55,071 bases of DNA from Candidatus Baldrarchaeota archaeon (GTDB lineage Archaea > Asgardarchaeota > Baldrarchaeia > Baldrarchaeales > DXJG01). The stretch is taken from contig JAUQZC010000077.1 in assembly GCA_030587435.1 (NCBI GenBank), forward strand, positions 1 to 55,071, in the 5' to 3' direction. The translations under genes and the position numbers were made by a program. This document shows positions 8,752 to 17,877 of the stretch, piece by piece (position 1 is the stretch's first letter; every line of letters starts with the position of its first letter). The notes beneath the pieces were generated by a model, which was given only the letters and a program-made list of their open reading frames with translations, had not been told where the DNA came from and searched no databases.

Positions 8752-9969
8752 ATGGAAAAAATAGTGGTAAACAAAATAAATGTAACGCCAATAGAAGAGC
8801 AACCAGTAGAAATGGTTGAAAGAAAAGGACTTGGACATCCAGATTCCATATGCGACGGAGCAGTAGAGCAACTCAGCGTAAATTTGTCTAAATACTACCT
8901 AGAACACTACGGTCAAATACTCCATCATAACGTTGACAAGGGAAGCCTTGCCGGGGGGCGGTCAGAACCAAAATTTGGAGGAGGGGAGGTTTTAGAACCT
9001 ATATATTTACTTGTAATAGGAAGAGCTACCACCGAGATTATTAAAGACCATGAAATAGAGAGAATACCGATAGGAACCATCGCGCTAACTTCTGTTCGAG
9101 AATATTTAGAGAAGAACTTCAGGTTTCTAGATATCTCAAAACATGTCCAAATAGACTATAAAATAAGGCCTGGCAGCCAAGATTTAACAGAGCTATTTAA
9201 AGATTCATCCAAAGTTCCTCTATCAAACGATACAAGTTTTGGTGTAAGCTTTGCCCCTCTTTCCGAGACTGAAAGACTTGTATTAGAAACTGAACAATAT
9301 TTAAATTCACCTAAATTTAAAAAGGAACTCCCCGAAGTAGGAGAGGACATCAAGGTAATGGGCCTAAGACATAACAATAAAATTAAACTGACAATTGCAG
9401 CAGCAATAATCTCTTCATTAACATGCGACTTAGATCACTACATCAATGTAAAACAAGAAATAACAAATAGAATTTTAGATTTAGCCGCCAAAATAACCGA
9501 AAAGGAAGTAGAAGTTCTTGTAAACACAGCTGACAAAATAGATAGAAACAATCCAAGAGTATACATAACAGTTACTGGAACCTCCGCGGAGTCGGGAGAT
9601 GACGGTCAAGTAGGTCGTGGAAACCGTGTCAACGGATTAATAACACCCATGCGACCAATGTCACTTGAAGCAGCAGCAGGAAAAAACCCCAGAAGCCATG
9701 TAGGAAAAATATACAATATTCTGGCAAAAAACATCGCGAATGGAATAGTAAATGAAGTTAAAGGCGTAAAAGAAGTTTACGTAAGAATCTTAAGCCAGAT
9801 AGGCAAACCGATAACTGAACCACAACTTGCCAATGCACAGGTATTACTTGAAGAAAACGCCAACTGGAATGTTATAAAAAATGACATCGAAGCAATATTA
9901 GAAACTGAAGTCACAAATGTAACAAAACTAACAAATAGAATAATTAAAGGGGAATTTCAAATATTCTAA
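8752..9969 (+). CDS. mat: Archaeal-type S-adenosylmethionine synthetase
   Basis: 405 residues, the expected length of the archaeal MAT family (distinct from bacterial MetK). Diagnostic segments are ERKGLGHPDSICDG near residue 25, HHNVDKGSLAGG near 65, TVTGTSAESGDDGQVGRGNR near 275 and the SLEAAAGKNPRSHVGKIYN phosphate-binding region near 305. It makes S-adenosylmethionine from methionine and ATP in the cytosol and feeds methylation and the radical SAM enzymes also found in this window. The ATG follows GGGGAGAAGACGC. A TATA-like TTTTTATAAGG lies about 55 bases upstream. A single-gene transcription unit is likely, since the next gene runs the other way. Confidence 0.97.
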   Translation: MEKIVVNKINVTPIEEQPVEMVERKGLGHPDSICDGAVEQLSVNLSKYYLEHYGQILHHNVDKGSLAGGRSEPKFGGGEVLEPIYLLVIGRATTEIIKDHEIERIPIGTIALTSVREYLEKNFRFLDISKHVQIDYKIRPGSQDLTELFKDSSKVPLSNDTSFGVSFAPLSETERLVLETEQYLNSPKFKKELPEVGEDIKVMGLRHNNKIKLTIAAAIISSLTCDLDHYINVKQEITNRILDLAAKITEKEVEVLVNTADKIDRNNPRVYITVTGTSAESGDDGQVGRGNRVNGLITPMRPMSLEAAAGKNPRSHVGKIYNILAKNIANGIVNEVKGVKEVYVRILSQIGKPITEPQLANAQVLLEENANWNVIKNDIEAILETEVTNVTKLTNRIIKGEFQIF

Positions 9970-9990
9970 GCCAGAATATCAATTTGCAGT

Positions 9991-10212
9991 TTATACACCA
10001 AGAATAACAAAGAGAAAGTGAAATGCAAAGCCAAAAGACAGCGAAAACAACAGCACAGAAATAAATATTTTGATCCAAGAGCGATGTGTACTATACTCTA
10101 CATGAATTATTAAACCTATTAGAGCCAAAATACCTATTATTATAAGCGCCACTATAATATAAGGCATTGACTTGTATACCAATATTTTTTCTAATTTTGG
10201 CCATTCAACCAC
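9991..10212 (-). CDS. Small two-helix membrane protein
   Basis: About 73 residues with two hydrophobic stretches (YIIVALIIIGILALIGLII and FISVLLFSLSFGFAFHFLFV) joined by a short basic loop (STHRSWIK). An in-frame GTG exists at 10221, but the GTG at 10212 is better placed behind the GGTG ribosome site, giving an N terminus VEWPKLEKILV. No family is recognised. It converges on the MAT gene with 21 bases between stops and diverges from the signal peptidase gene. The length and clean hydrophobic pattern make it a credible gene; the function is unknown. Confidence 0.6.
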   Translation of the reverse strand: MVEWPKLEKILVYKSMPYIIVALIIIGILALIGLIIHVEYSTHRSWIKIFISVLLFSLSFGFAFHFLFVILGV

Positions 10213-10497
10213 TGTAAACACCTTATATAAGCTTTATAGAGAATTCGTTTTTCGTGGTAATCACTAGATTATTTTCCTGAACGAAATCACTAGTAAAAGT
10301 AAATATTTAAAGTTTTCGTCTATTCTCTCCGGCTAAACAAACCTATCGAAATCCATCAACGCATATTATCGTACAAATCAATAATCTCAAAATAACACAA
10401 CAGAAATACGCTCTATTCCATTTATAAATATAAATGTTAAAAATATAACATTGTATGAAAACTGAGAATTAATATTAGCAAAAGGGTGGCAGTAAAG

Positions 10498-11070
10498 GTG
10501 GCACAAAGTCAAGAAAAAAGCAAAACAGTGAAAGAAGTCGTCGTAGTCGTCGTAATCATTTTAGTACTTATTGGCGGAGTCTATGGAATAGATATAACCC
10601 TAAAATATACGTTACACACCTCAAAACCAGTTGTAGTTGTTGAAGGAGTAAGCATGCAGCCAACTCTTCATGAGGGAGACATTCTTATAGTTAAAGGCGT
10701 GGATCCAGAAGACATTAAGATAGGAGATATAATTGTTTTCGAGTCATCAGAGTCTACGCCTCACATTTTACCAAACAGAACCGTAGTTCACCGAGTAATA
10801 GACATAAAATACGATGAAAAACAAGGCCAATACCTATACTTGACCAAGGGAGACAACAATGAAACAAACCCCATTCCAGATGGATGGGTACCCTACAAAG
10901 ACGTTTACGGTAAAGTTATATTCATCATACCAAGAGTAGGAATAATTTCCCTTTGGCTACGTAAAACTCATCTGGCTCCCGTAATTATAGGCGCGCTCAT
11001 AGTGATTATGATAATACTAACAATATGGGAAACACCAGAAGAAGAGGAACAAAAACCAGAAAAGAAATAA
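10498..11070 (+). CDS. Signal peptidase I, archaeal/ER (Sec11) type
   Basis: About 190 residues. One N-terminal transmembrane helix is followed by the catalytic serine in EGVSMQPTLHEGD (about residue 52-56), the histidine in VVHRVID that replaces the bacterial lysine, and the conserved aspartate in TKGDNNETN. This Ser-His-Asp set marks the Sec11-like S26B family. A second hydrophobic helix near the C terminus is followed by a charged cytoplasmic tail, so both ends are anchored. It removes signal peptides of exported proteins outside the membrane. I prefer the GTG at 10498 because GGGTGG sits 7-12 bases upstream; GTG at 10486 is the alternative. Confidence 0.93.
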   Translation: MAQSQEKSKTVKEVVVVVVIILVLIGGVYGIDITLKYTLHTSKPVVVVEGVSMQPTLHEGDILIVKGVDPEDIKIGDIIVFESSESTPHILPNRTVVHRVIDIKYDEKQGQYLYLTKGDNNETNPIPDGWVPYKDVYGKVIFIIPRVGIISLWLRKTHLAPVIIGALIVIMIILTIWETPEEEEQKPEKK

Positions 11071-11072
11071 AG

Positions 11073-11708
11073 TTATTTACTAGCTTTTTCTTCCTCAATG
11101 TAATTAATACACTTTAAATATGTCTCCTCGTCCAAAAAATTTTGTTCACGTAAATATCTCATCAGTTCCATAATGCCTAAAATGCTATGTAACTTAACAC
11201 CAATTTTCTTTAAATTATCCCTTCCACCTTGCTCTCTATCAAGAAAAACAGCTACGTCCTTTACGATTCCCCCTTCCTCTCTTACATTATTAACGGAATT
11301 AATCAAACTTCCGCCCGTAGTTATTAAATCATCAATGATAAGCACGTTATCTCCCTTTCTTAATATTCCCTCAACCATTCTCCCTTTTCCATGAGCTTTT
11401 TGTTCCTTTCTAACGTAAATTAATGGCAAACCTAGCTTATAACTCACTAAAGTAGCAAATGGAAGACCTGCAGTTGGTACACCTGCAACACGATCAACTT
11501 TAGCTATTTCATTTTTGATCATCTTAACATACATATTGCAAACCTCGTCAAAAAGCTTGGGAAAACTGGGTATAACCCTCATATCTATGTAAAACGGGCT
11601 TTTCTTCCCCGAAGTCAAAATAAATTCTCCAAAACTAATAGCATTTGTTTTCATCAAAATTTCACACGCTCTAACTTTAAGCTCATCCTTAACTTTTTCC
11701 CAACTCAT
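11073..11708 (-). CDS. pyrE: Orotate phosphoribosyltransferase
   Basis: About 211 residues. The PRPP-binding loop is VLIIDDLITTGGS near residue 125, and the substrate region VDRVAGVPTAGLPFA with KEQKAHGKGRMVEG matches OPRTase. It converts orotate and PRPP to orotidine monophosphate in pyrimidine synthesis. The ATG at 11708 overlaps the stop of the preceding MBL-fold gene by four bases (ATGA), so translation is probably coupled. A TTG two codons earlier is possible, but the GGGAG site fits the ATG. It converges with the signal peptidase gene with almost no spacer. Confidence 0.95.
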   Translation of the reverse strand: MSWEKVKDELKVRACEILMKTNAISFGEFILTSGKKSPFYIDMRVIPSFPKLFDEVCNMYVKMIKNEIAKVDRVAGVPTAGLPFATLVSYKLGLPLIYVRKEQKAHGKGRMVEGILRKGDNVLIIDDLITTGGSLINSVNNVREEGGIVKDVAVFLDREQGGRDNLKKIGVKLHSILGIMELMRYLREQNFLDEETYLKCINYIEEEKASK

Positions 11709-12412
11709 TGACAATTCTCCCTCTTGTATTCAAACACTTCAAAAATCTCCAAATCTCTACCCTTTAAATTTTCCTCAAATAACCTCCTCACAAAAATATT
11801 AATACTTCCACGAGTATCCGTGTGATAGGGAATAGCAACCCTAGGCTTAGTTAACTTCGCTATTCTAACACCACTTTCATAAGAAGCCTGCGGAGCTATA
11901 CCAACAGTACAAAAAACAATATCCAAGTCAAAATTTTCTCCAATTTCTTTCATCTCTTGAAACGGCAAACTATCGCTAGTATGGAAAACAGTAATACCAT
12001 TTTCAAAACGAATTATAAAAGAAACTGGTTCAAGAGCCATATGATTAGACTTTTCAACAAAAATTTCATTCCCACCAATTTCCCACGTGAAACCAGGCGA
12101 GATCGTCACTAAATGCCTCTCAGGAACACGGCCAATCAACCTTTCAATAACTGGACGTGGAGCCAATATCTTCGATTTAAAAATAGATCTAATTCTGCTA
12201 ATAAGTAAGGGATTAAAATGACCAGGATGCTCATGAGTAATCAAAACAACATCAGCTTCCTTAAAGTCCGTAGCGTCAACACCGACGGGATCAACAATAA
12301 CAGTCAATTTACAAGACCGTAAAATTACACCACTACGCTTATTAATCCACGAAACAAGCACAGAATCATTACTTGGATCCACCTCAAATATCGGCGAGAC
12401 CATGCTAACCAT
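11705..12412 (-). CDS. MBL-fold metal-dependent hydrolase (UlaG-like)
   Basis: 235 residues. The metallo-beta-lactamase metal motif appears as THEHPGHFNPL near residue 61. Further metal ligands are likely in FHTSDSLPF near 148 and IPYHTDTRG near 197. The short form resembles the UPF0173/UlaG-like branch, for which many members have no firm substrate. The first histidine motif is HEHPGH rather than HxHxDH, so one usual metal-binding aspartate is replaced by glycine. It is translationally coupled to pyrE. A role tied to pyrimidine metabolism is possible but only suggested by position. Confidence 0.82.
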   Translation of the reverse strand: MVSMVSPIFEVDPSNDSVLVSWINKRSGVILRSCKLTVIVDPVGVDATDFKEADVVLITHEHPGHFNPLLISRIRSIFKSKILAPRPVIERLIGRVPERHLVTISPGFTWEIGGNEIFVEKSNHMALEPVSFIIRFENGITVFHTSDSLPFQEMKEIGENFDLDIVFCTVGIAPQASYESGVRIAKLTKPRVAIPYHTDTRGSINIFVRRLFEENLKGRDLEIFEVFEYKRENCQ

Positions 12413-12455
12413 ACCCTGTTGATACCTCCTGCATACCCTTCGCCAGTGATTTAAA

Positions 12456-13565
12456 TTAGAAAAATGGTGCAGGTAAACACAAAATAATTATGCTAAGAGG
12501 CACTAAGATTCCAATGATCTTTCTTTTTTTGTCTAGTGATGTTATATCGTTTAGGGGTCCAGGATGTCTAATCATGGCCAAGAATAAAGCAACAATGGCG
12601 AAAAAGTAGTATTTTAAAAAGAACAATATCAAAACAGCTGCATATGAGATGAGTTGATGCTTCTTACTGTCAAATATAGCCCTTGCAACATGTCCGCCGT
12701 CTAACTGTCCAACAGGAAACAGATTGATTGCCGTGATCACCATTCCAAGCCAACCAGCGAAGGCAACTGGATGTAACATTATCACGACTGGAGTACCTGG
12801 AGGAACATCTGGAACCTCTATTAAAAATTGCGCTAGAATTCCAAACATAAGCGGAGGGGGAAGAAAAACACCTTCAACTTCCCCTATATAAACTTTTGAC
12901 AACATTAAACCAATAAGTGAAGCAATAATCGACAATAAGAAGCTAACTAATGGCCCAGATATACCTAAATCGAAAAGAGATTTACGGTCAACAGGAGGAG
13001 TTCGCTGCCTAATAACCGCCCCAAGAGTACCATAAGGTGGAACCATTGGAATAAAAATAGGTAAATCAACCTTAACACCGTGAACTTTACTTGCAACAAG
13101 GTGGCCAAGTTCGTGGAGACCAATAATCCCTAAAAGAGAAACAGTAAAGCTAAGAGCAACAATCCAAGGATTAGTTATTCCAAATATTTGCGCAAAACTT
13201 GGATTTGCTGCCATTAGATAGCCCGCAAAAAAGACCGTTGCCGTAGTAGCTATAAGTGATATAAAACTCCACATTTTCGCCCGTTCGCCAGGCGGTGAAA
13301 AGGGAGCAACCAAAAGAAGATAATTTGTTTCATATCCTTCGGGTTTACGTAAAAAAGCTATATAACCCTTTTCCATAAGAGCTTCTTCAACCTCACGAAA
13401 ATAGTCTCCAACTCGATCTTCGTCAATCGGGAGAACGGTAAGCGAAACTACACCCCTTCCATATTCTAATGGAAGGTTAACATCAAGAATGTAGAATCCC
13501 CTGCTAACAATCTGCGTAATCTCGCTTACGTCCTCGTCAAAATACATATTTGTATCATTATCCAA
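12456..13565 (-). CDS. M50-family site-2 protease-like membrane metalloprotease
   Basis: About 370 residues. The N-terminal 105 residues are soluble. Several transmembrane segments follow, with zinc motif HELGH near residue 154 and the third ligand in NLFPVGQLDGGH near 288. A loop IPMVPPYGTLGAVIRQRTPP follows the first motif, as in the archaeal/plant S2P-like EGY1 group. It should cut membrane proteins inside the bilayer. The start is best at TTG 13565, six bases after GAGGTG; an upstream GTG at 13574 overlaps that site. Substrate unknown. It diverges from the acetyltransferase gene. Confidence 0.9.
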   Translation of the reverse strand: MDNDTNMYFDEDVSEITQIVSRGFYILDVNLPLEYGRGVVSLTVLPIDEDRVGDYFREVEEALMEKGYIAFLRKPEGYETNYLLLVAPFSPPGERAKMWSFISLIATTATVFFAGYLMAANPSFAQIFGITNPWIVALSFTVSLLGIIGLHELGHLVASKVHGVKVDLPIFIPMVPPYGTLGAVIRQRTPPVDRKSLFDLGISGPLVSFLLSIIASLIGLMLSKVYIGEVEGVFLPPPLMFGILAQFLIEVPDVPPGTPVVIMLHPVAFAGWLGMVITAINLFPVGQLDGGHVARAIFDSKKHQLISYAAVLILFFLKYYFFAIVALFLAMIRHPGPLNDITSLDKKRKIIGILVPLSIIILCLPAPFF

Positions 13566-13649
13566 AAATTTCACCTCTTAATTTTGAGATTTTGAAACAA
13601 ATATAAGTATATCCAAACAATATCAACTTAAATATAACACCACCTACTC

Positions 13650-14171
13650 ATGAAAAACACTGCAAGGCTGAAGAAAATGGTAACCGAACACTTGGAAGAA
13701 AAAGGATACACGATAAGAGAGGCAGCCCAAAACGATATCGCAGAAGTAATGCACATAAATAGAGTTTGCCTACCAGAAAACTACCCAGCATACTTCTTTC
13801 TTCAACTACAATCAAACTATTCAAAAGCATTCCTAGTTGCTGAAAAAGAAGGAAAAGTAGTAGGATACATAATGTGCAGAGTAGAATATGGAAAATCCCA
13901 CTTCGGCTTCAAAATCATAAAAAAAGGACACGTAGTTTCAATAGCAGTTTTACCCGAGCACAGAAGACAAGGAATAGGTAAAAACTTACTACTAAATGCT
14001 GAAAAAGCCCTAAAAGAATATGGAGCAAAAGAAATAATACTAGAGGTCAGAGTATCCAATACACCGGCAATAAACCTATACGAAAAACTTGGATACGAAA
14101 AAGTAAAGGTGCTAAAAGGTTATTACAGCGACGGAGAAGATGCATATCTAATGGCCAAAAAACTAGAATAA
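13650..14171 (+). CDS. GNAT-family protein N-alpha-acetyltransferase (archaeal RimI/Ard1 type)
   Basis: 173 residues. Acetyl-CoA binding motif VLPEHRRQGIGKNLL (R/Q-x-x-G-x-G/A) is near residue 110, and the acceptor-side ending is NTPAINLYEKLGYEKV. The N-terminal part (NRVCLPENYPAYFF) matches the archaeal NAT group that acetylates the first residue of proteins with Ser, Ala, Thr or Met-Glu starts. It is followed after 25 bases by a radical SAM gene on the same strand, so the two may share a transcript. There is no obvious GGAGG site in front of the ATG; a TATA-like AAATATAA lies about 20 bases upstream, so the mRNA may be leaderless. Confidence 0.9.
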   Translation: MKNTARLKKMVTEHLEEKGYTIREAAQNDIAEVMHINRVCLPENYPAYFFLQLQSNYSKAFLVAEKEGKVVGYIMCRVEYGKSHFGFKIIKKGHVVSIAVLPEHRRQGIGKNLLLNAEKALKEYGAKEIILEVRVSNTPAINLYEKLGYEKVKVLKGYYSDGEDAYLMAKKLE

Positions 14172-14196
14172 TCTTCATCTCGGAGGACCCATAATC

Positions 14197-15354
14197 TTGG
14201 TTTTTAAATTCCTACACTACCCAAAAACGAAAAAGATAACATGTAAAGTATGCGGAAAGGAAAGCATGCTGATCTCTGAAAGCATTGGCGTTTGTGGTAA
14301 ATGCATTAGAGAAAAACCGGAAGAAGCTTTACCATACGCACTAAAAGCGCACGAAGAAAGTAGAAGAAGATTCAATCTACCCATTCAGCCACCAAAAAAC
14401 AAAAATGGAAAAAGATGCGGTCTCTGCGTCAATGATTGCAGAATACCCGAAGGCGGTAAAGGCTATTGCGGCTTGGTAGTAAACAAAGATGGAAAACTGG
14501 TAAGACTAGCTGGAACCCCTCAAAAAGGGCTACTAGACTGGTACTATGACCCACTACCCACAAATTGCGTGGCATGGTTCGTATGTCCAGGATGTACAGG
14601 TTCAGGGTACCCAAAATACGCCTATAAACCAGGCCCAGAACATGGATATTCAAATTTAGCTGTATTTTATGGTGCTTGCACCTTTGACTGCTTGTTTTGT
14701 CAAAATTGGACGTATAGAGAACTTACATCGCGTTTAAAACCACTTGTTTCAGCTGAAGAGTTAGCAAGTAAAGTCACTCGTAGAGTTTCATGCATATGCT
14801 ATTTTGGAGGTGATCCTTCACCCCAAATGCCCCATGCGTTAATGACTTCAAAACTGGCTATAGAAAGAGCAAAGGAATGGAATGGTATCATGAGAATCTG
14901 CTGGGAAAGCAACGGAACAATGAGCTGGAACTTATTAAAACAAGCAGCAAAACTATCACTGGAATCTGGAGGATGCATAAAATTTGACCTTAAAGCGTGG
15001 ACAGAATCGTTAAATATTGCCTTAACAGGGGTAACAAATCGCCAAACCCTAGAAAACTTCAAAAAACTAGGCAAATATATAGAGAAAAGACCGGATCCTC
15101 CCTTTTTGGTGGCAAGTACCCTATTAATACCTGGATATGTTGACGAGGAAGAAGTAAGACAAATTGCAGGTTTTATAGCAGACATAGATCCAAACATACC
15201 TTACGCACTTCTAGCATTTTACCCACAGTACTTTATGACAAATTTGCCAACAACAAGCAAGAGGCATGCTGAACGGTGCCTTGAAGTAGCTAAGAAAGAA
15301 GGGTTGACAAGAGTAAGAATAGGGAACATTCATTTGCTATCAAATGCATATTAG
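14197..15354 (+). CDS. Radical SAM protein related to pyruvate-formate-lyase-activating enzyme
   Basis: 385 residues from a TTG eight bases after GGAGGACC. The N terminus is cysteine-rich: CKVCGKE...CGKCIRE, then CGLCVNDC near residue 75 and CPGCTGSG near 130. The radical SAM cluster motif CTFDCLFCQN (C-x3-C-x2-C) is near 165, followed by CYFGGDPSPQ, a GGEP-like SAM-binding motif. It is close to COG1313/AmmeMemoRadiSam-like PflA homologues, whose substrates are largely unknown. The zinc- or iron-sulphur-like N-terminal cysteines go beyond the core fold. The gene is probably co-transcribed with the acetyltransferase upstream. Confidence 0.87.
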   Translation: MVFKFLHYPKTKKITCKVCGKESMLISESIGVCGKCIREKPEEALPYALKAHEESRRRFNLPIQPPKNKNGKRCGLCVNDCRIPEGGKGYCGLVVNKDGKLVRLAGTPQKGLLDWYYDPLPTNCVAWFVCPGCTGSGYPKYAYKPGPEHGYSNLAVFYGACTFDCLFCQNWTYRELTSRLKPLVSAEELASKVTRRVSCICYFGGDPSPQMPHALMTSKLAIERAKEWNGIMRICWESNGTMSWNLLKQAAKLSLESGGCIKFDLKAWTESLNIALTGVTNRQTLENFKKLGKYIEKRPDPPFLVASTLLIPGYVDEEEVRQIAGFIADIDPNIPYALLAFYPQYFMTNLPTTSKRHAERCLEVAKKEGLTRVRIGNIHLLSNAY

Positions 15355-15444
15355 AATTTCTCATCTAATTATTGAGTGAAAAAGAAATAATTCCACTTCC
15401 TTTTTTCATAATGAATATGTATCGACAGTTTTATGTAGCGTTAA

Positions 15445-15465
15445 ATTTATATAGAAGTGCTATTT
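15445..15465 (+). promoter_or_regulatory. Thermosome 1 promoter block, identical to that of thermosome 2
   Basis: The 21 bases beginning ATTTATATAGAAG and ending TGCTATTT occur identically at 30238-30258 ahead of the second thermosome gene. TTTATATA fits an archaeal TATA box, here about 60 bases before the ATG. The downstream half (GAAGTGCTATTT) reaches towards the expected start of transcription and could bind a heat-shock regulator. Identity in otherwise dissimilar upstream DNA argues for shared control or a converted promoter. Confidence 0.75.
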
Positions 15466-15507
15466 GACTGCAATTGTAAGATAATAGGGAAAGATGGGTG
15501 ATGTAAA

Positions 15508-17151
15508 ATGGCATACTTATCTGGTCAACCCGTCCTAATTTTGAAGGAGGGTACTCAGAGGACTGTTGGTAGGGATGCTATGAGAGCAAACATAATGGCA
15601 GCAAGAGTAATAGCAGAAGCAATAAGAACGGCACTTGGCCCCAAAGGAATGGACAAAATGCTAGTAGACAGTTTTGGAGATGTCACAATAACCAATGATG
15701 GTGCTACGATTCTTAAGGAGATTGATGTGCAGCATCCAGCTGCGAAAATGATGGTAGAAGTCGCCAAGGCTCAGGACGACGAGGTTGGAGATGGAACAAC
15801 AACAGCAGTAGTAATCGCAGGAGAACTACTCAAAAAAGCAGAAGAACTACTAGACCAAAACATACACCCAACAATAATAGTAGAAGGATATCGCAAAGCC
15901 ACGGAACAATCAATAAAAATCCTTGATGAAATATCCCAAGAGACAAGCATCGACGACGAAGAAATGTTAAAGAAAGCCGCAATGACAGCCATGCACAGCA
16001 AAGTCGTTGCCGGGTCAAGAGACTACCTTTCAGACCTCGTAGTAAAAGCGGTGAAAAGCGTTGCAGAAAAAGTAGACGGCCAATGGAAAGTAGACATAGA
16101 TGACGTTAAGGTAGAAAAGAAACAAGGAGGAAGCCTAGAAGACACCAAACTAATCAACGGAGTAGTCTTAGACAAGGAAGTAGTACATCCTGGAATGCCG
16201 AAACGCGTAATAAATGCAAAAATCGCCTTGATAGACGCGCCATTAGAAATAGAGAAAACAGAGTTCGATGCAAAAATCCACATCAACAGCCCAGAGCAAA
16301 TGAAAGCCTTCCTCGATGAAGAGCAGCGCATGCTCAGAGAAATGGTTGAAAAAATCAAAGAAGTAGGAGCAAACGTAGTTCTATGCCAAAAAGGTATTGA
16401 TGATGTTGCTCAGCACTTCTTGGCGAAAGCAGGAATACTAGCTGTGAGAAGAGTCAAAAAGAGCGACATGGAAAAACTAGCAAAAGCAACAGGAGGAAAA
16501 ATAGTCACAAGCATCGACGACCTAACACCAGAACACCTAGGAGAAGCAGAAGTCGTAGAGGAAAGAAAAGTAGCAGACGACAAAATGGTGTTCGTTGAGG
16601 GATGCAAGAATCCAAAAGCAGTAAGCATATTGATCCGCGGTGGAACAGAACACATAGTTGATGAGGCAGAAAGAGCACTACACGACGCACTATGCGTAGT
16701 GAGAAACATCATACATGAGCCAAAAGTTGTACCTGGCGGCGGTGCGCCAGAAATAGAGATTGCGAGAAAACTCAGAGAATATGCAGAGACGTTAAGCGGT
16801 AGAGAACAACTAGCAGTAAAAGCGTTCGCCGAAGCAATTGAAGTAGTACCAAGGACGTTAGCAGAAAATGCAGGTCTTGATCCCATTGATATGCTAGTGG
16901 AACTAAGAGCAAGGCACGAAAAAGGAGAATGGTGGACAGGTATAAACCTAGTAAGCGGAAAAATAGATGACATGCGTAAACTAGATGTATGGGAACCAGC
17001 CAGTGTAAAGAAACAAGCTATTAAGTCGGCAAGTGAAGCAGCCCAAATGATCTTAAGAATCGACGACGTCATTGCAGCATCAGAGCTAGAGAAAGAGAAG
17101 GAAAAAGGAAAGGAAGAAGAAAGGGAAGAAGAAACCAGCAGCGAATTTTAA
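15508..17151 (+). CDS. Thermosome subunit (group II chaperonin), copy 1
   Basis: 547 residues, full length for archaeal thermosome/CCT-like chaperonin. It shows [12 protein letters not shown] near residue 45, the ATPase motif [12 protein letters not shown] near 95, NDGATILKE, and [10 protein letters not shown] near 410. The tail is charged ([13 protein letters not shown]) instead of the GGM repeats of some thermosomes. It assembles with copy 2 (30331-31965) into an ATP-driven folding cage in the cytosol. Long stretches are DNA-identical to copy 2 while the apical domain (about 15890-16190) has diverged. The start ATG follows GGGTGATGTAAA, not a strong GGAGG site. Confidence 0.97.
   Translation: MAYLSGQPVLILKEGTQRTVGRDAMRANIMAARVIAEAIRTALGPKGMDKMLVDSFGDVTITNDGATILKEIDVQHPAAKMMVEVAKAQDDEVGDGTTTAVVIAGELLKKAEELLDQNIHPTIIVEGYRKATEQSIKILDEISQETSIDDEEMLKKAAMTAMHSKVVAGSRDYLSDLVVKAVKSVAEKVDGQWKVDIDDVKVEKKQGGSLEDTKLINGVVLDKEVVHPGMPKRVINAKIALIDAPLEIEKTEFDAKIHINSPEQMKAFLDEEQRMLREMVEKIKEVGANVVLCQKGIDDVAQHFLAKAGILAVRRVKKSDMEKLAKATGGKIVTSIDDLTPEHLGEAEVVEERKVADDKMVFVEGCKNPKAVSILIRGGTEHIVDEAERALHDALCVVRNIIHEPKVVPGGGAPEIEIARKLREYAETLSGREQLAVKAFAEAIEVVPRTLAENAGLDPIDMLVELRARHEKGEWWTGINLVSGKIDDMRKLDVWEPASVKKQAIKSASEAAQMILRIDDVIAASELEKEKEKGKEEEREEETSSEF
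15691..15890 (+). repeat. Near-identical 200-base patch shared with thermosome 2 (30517-30716)
   Basis: From ACCAATGATGGTGC to GTAGAAGGATA the two thermosome genes differ at only about four positions, including synonymous sites. Flanking sequence is clearly diverged. A similar patch of about 95 bases (15536-15630 and 30362-30456) has one difference. The pattern fits gene conversion. Confidence 0.85.
16393..16549 (+). repeat. 157-base patch identical to thermosome 2 (31219-31375)
   Basis: By eye every base matches from GGTATTGATGATG through GAGAAGCAG, with no synonymous change, while the codons on either side differ. This encodes the segment after the apical domain. Identity at silent sites is stronger than protein constraint would require. 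Confidence 0.88.
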
Positions 17152-17313
17152 ACAGCAAACATAACTTTTTGTGACTAAATATTTTACTAAATTTTATTTT
17201 TCGCTCAACCGGGCTTTCTTTGAAATTTGCTGGAACATTTCTCAACCGATTAATTTTTATAACCTATTAGTTGAAATAGTAGCCCTACCAATAATTTAAT
17301 TTCTCCCCGCTAG

Positions 17314-17640
17314 GTGGGGGTGACAAAGTTAAGTAATTCTGCAAGTAGTTTTAGTAAAATTGCAACAAAACCTTCTGAAATCCGTATAGGACCTAAGAGA
17401 CTCACAAGATTCGAAAAAGCTAGAATAATAGGTGCACGTGCTCTTCAAATATCCATGGGCGCTCCAGTTCTCATAGAAATTCCGAAGGACGTAATTGATC
17501 CAATTAAAATAGCGGAACTGGAGCTTAAAGCCGGAATATTACCTATAATCATAAGAAGAAGAACTATTTCTGGAGATTATCAAGACATTCTTTTAAAAGC
17601 CTTATTAGAAGCAGAGAAAGAAGAATTCGGAACAACATAA
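17314..17640 (+). CDS. rpoK: DNA-directed RNA polymerase subunit K (Rpb6/omega homologue)
   Basis: Residues 28-90 are the Rpo6 signature: [27 protein letters not shown], then [21 protein letters not shown]. This subunit clamps the largest polymerase subunit and helps assembly. The protein of about 108 residues has an N-terminal Ser/Lys-rich extension of some 25 residues, longer than the shortest archaeal K subunits. The start is uncertain: GTG at 17314 or 17320 both sit within TAGGTGGGGGTG, part of which must be the ribosome site. It stands alone between thermosome 1 and the gelsolin-like gene. Confidence 0.92.
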   Translation: MGVTKLSNSASSFSKIATKPSEIRIGPKRLTRFEKARIIGARALQISMGAPVLIEIPKDVIDPIKIAELELKAGILPIIIRRRTISGDYQDILLKALLEAEKEEFGTT

Positions 17641-17877
17641 CTCTATATTTTTCCTATGTTTAAACACAATACACAAAGATAGTTAAATTAAATAATCTTC
17701 ATTTTCTCAAGTCAGCTTCTAAAATTAACCTCTATTTCCCGTAACTCTCCTTCAAAAATATTACTAAATCTTTTCCCACGTTTTCTGACGAACTGTAGGT
17801 ACAGTTAAATAGACGTTTCACCAAATTCTAAAATAATTAACTTCACCCTAAATTCATTAGTAGGTGAGACTTTCAAA

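Noticed and set aside
16410..17072. Long minus-strand open frame (220 codons) inside thermosome 1, with a similar one in thermosome 2
   Set aside because: It is the antisense shadow of codon bias in a highly conserved chaperonin gene. Composition is Ser/Leu/Ile-rich with no ribosome site, and the paralogous gene gives the same shadow.
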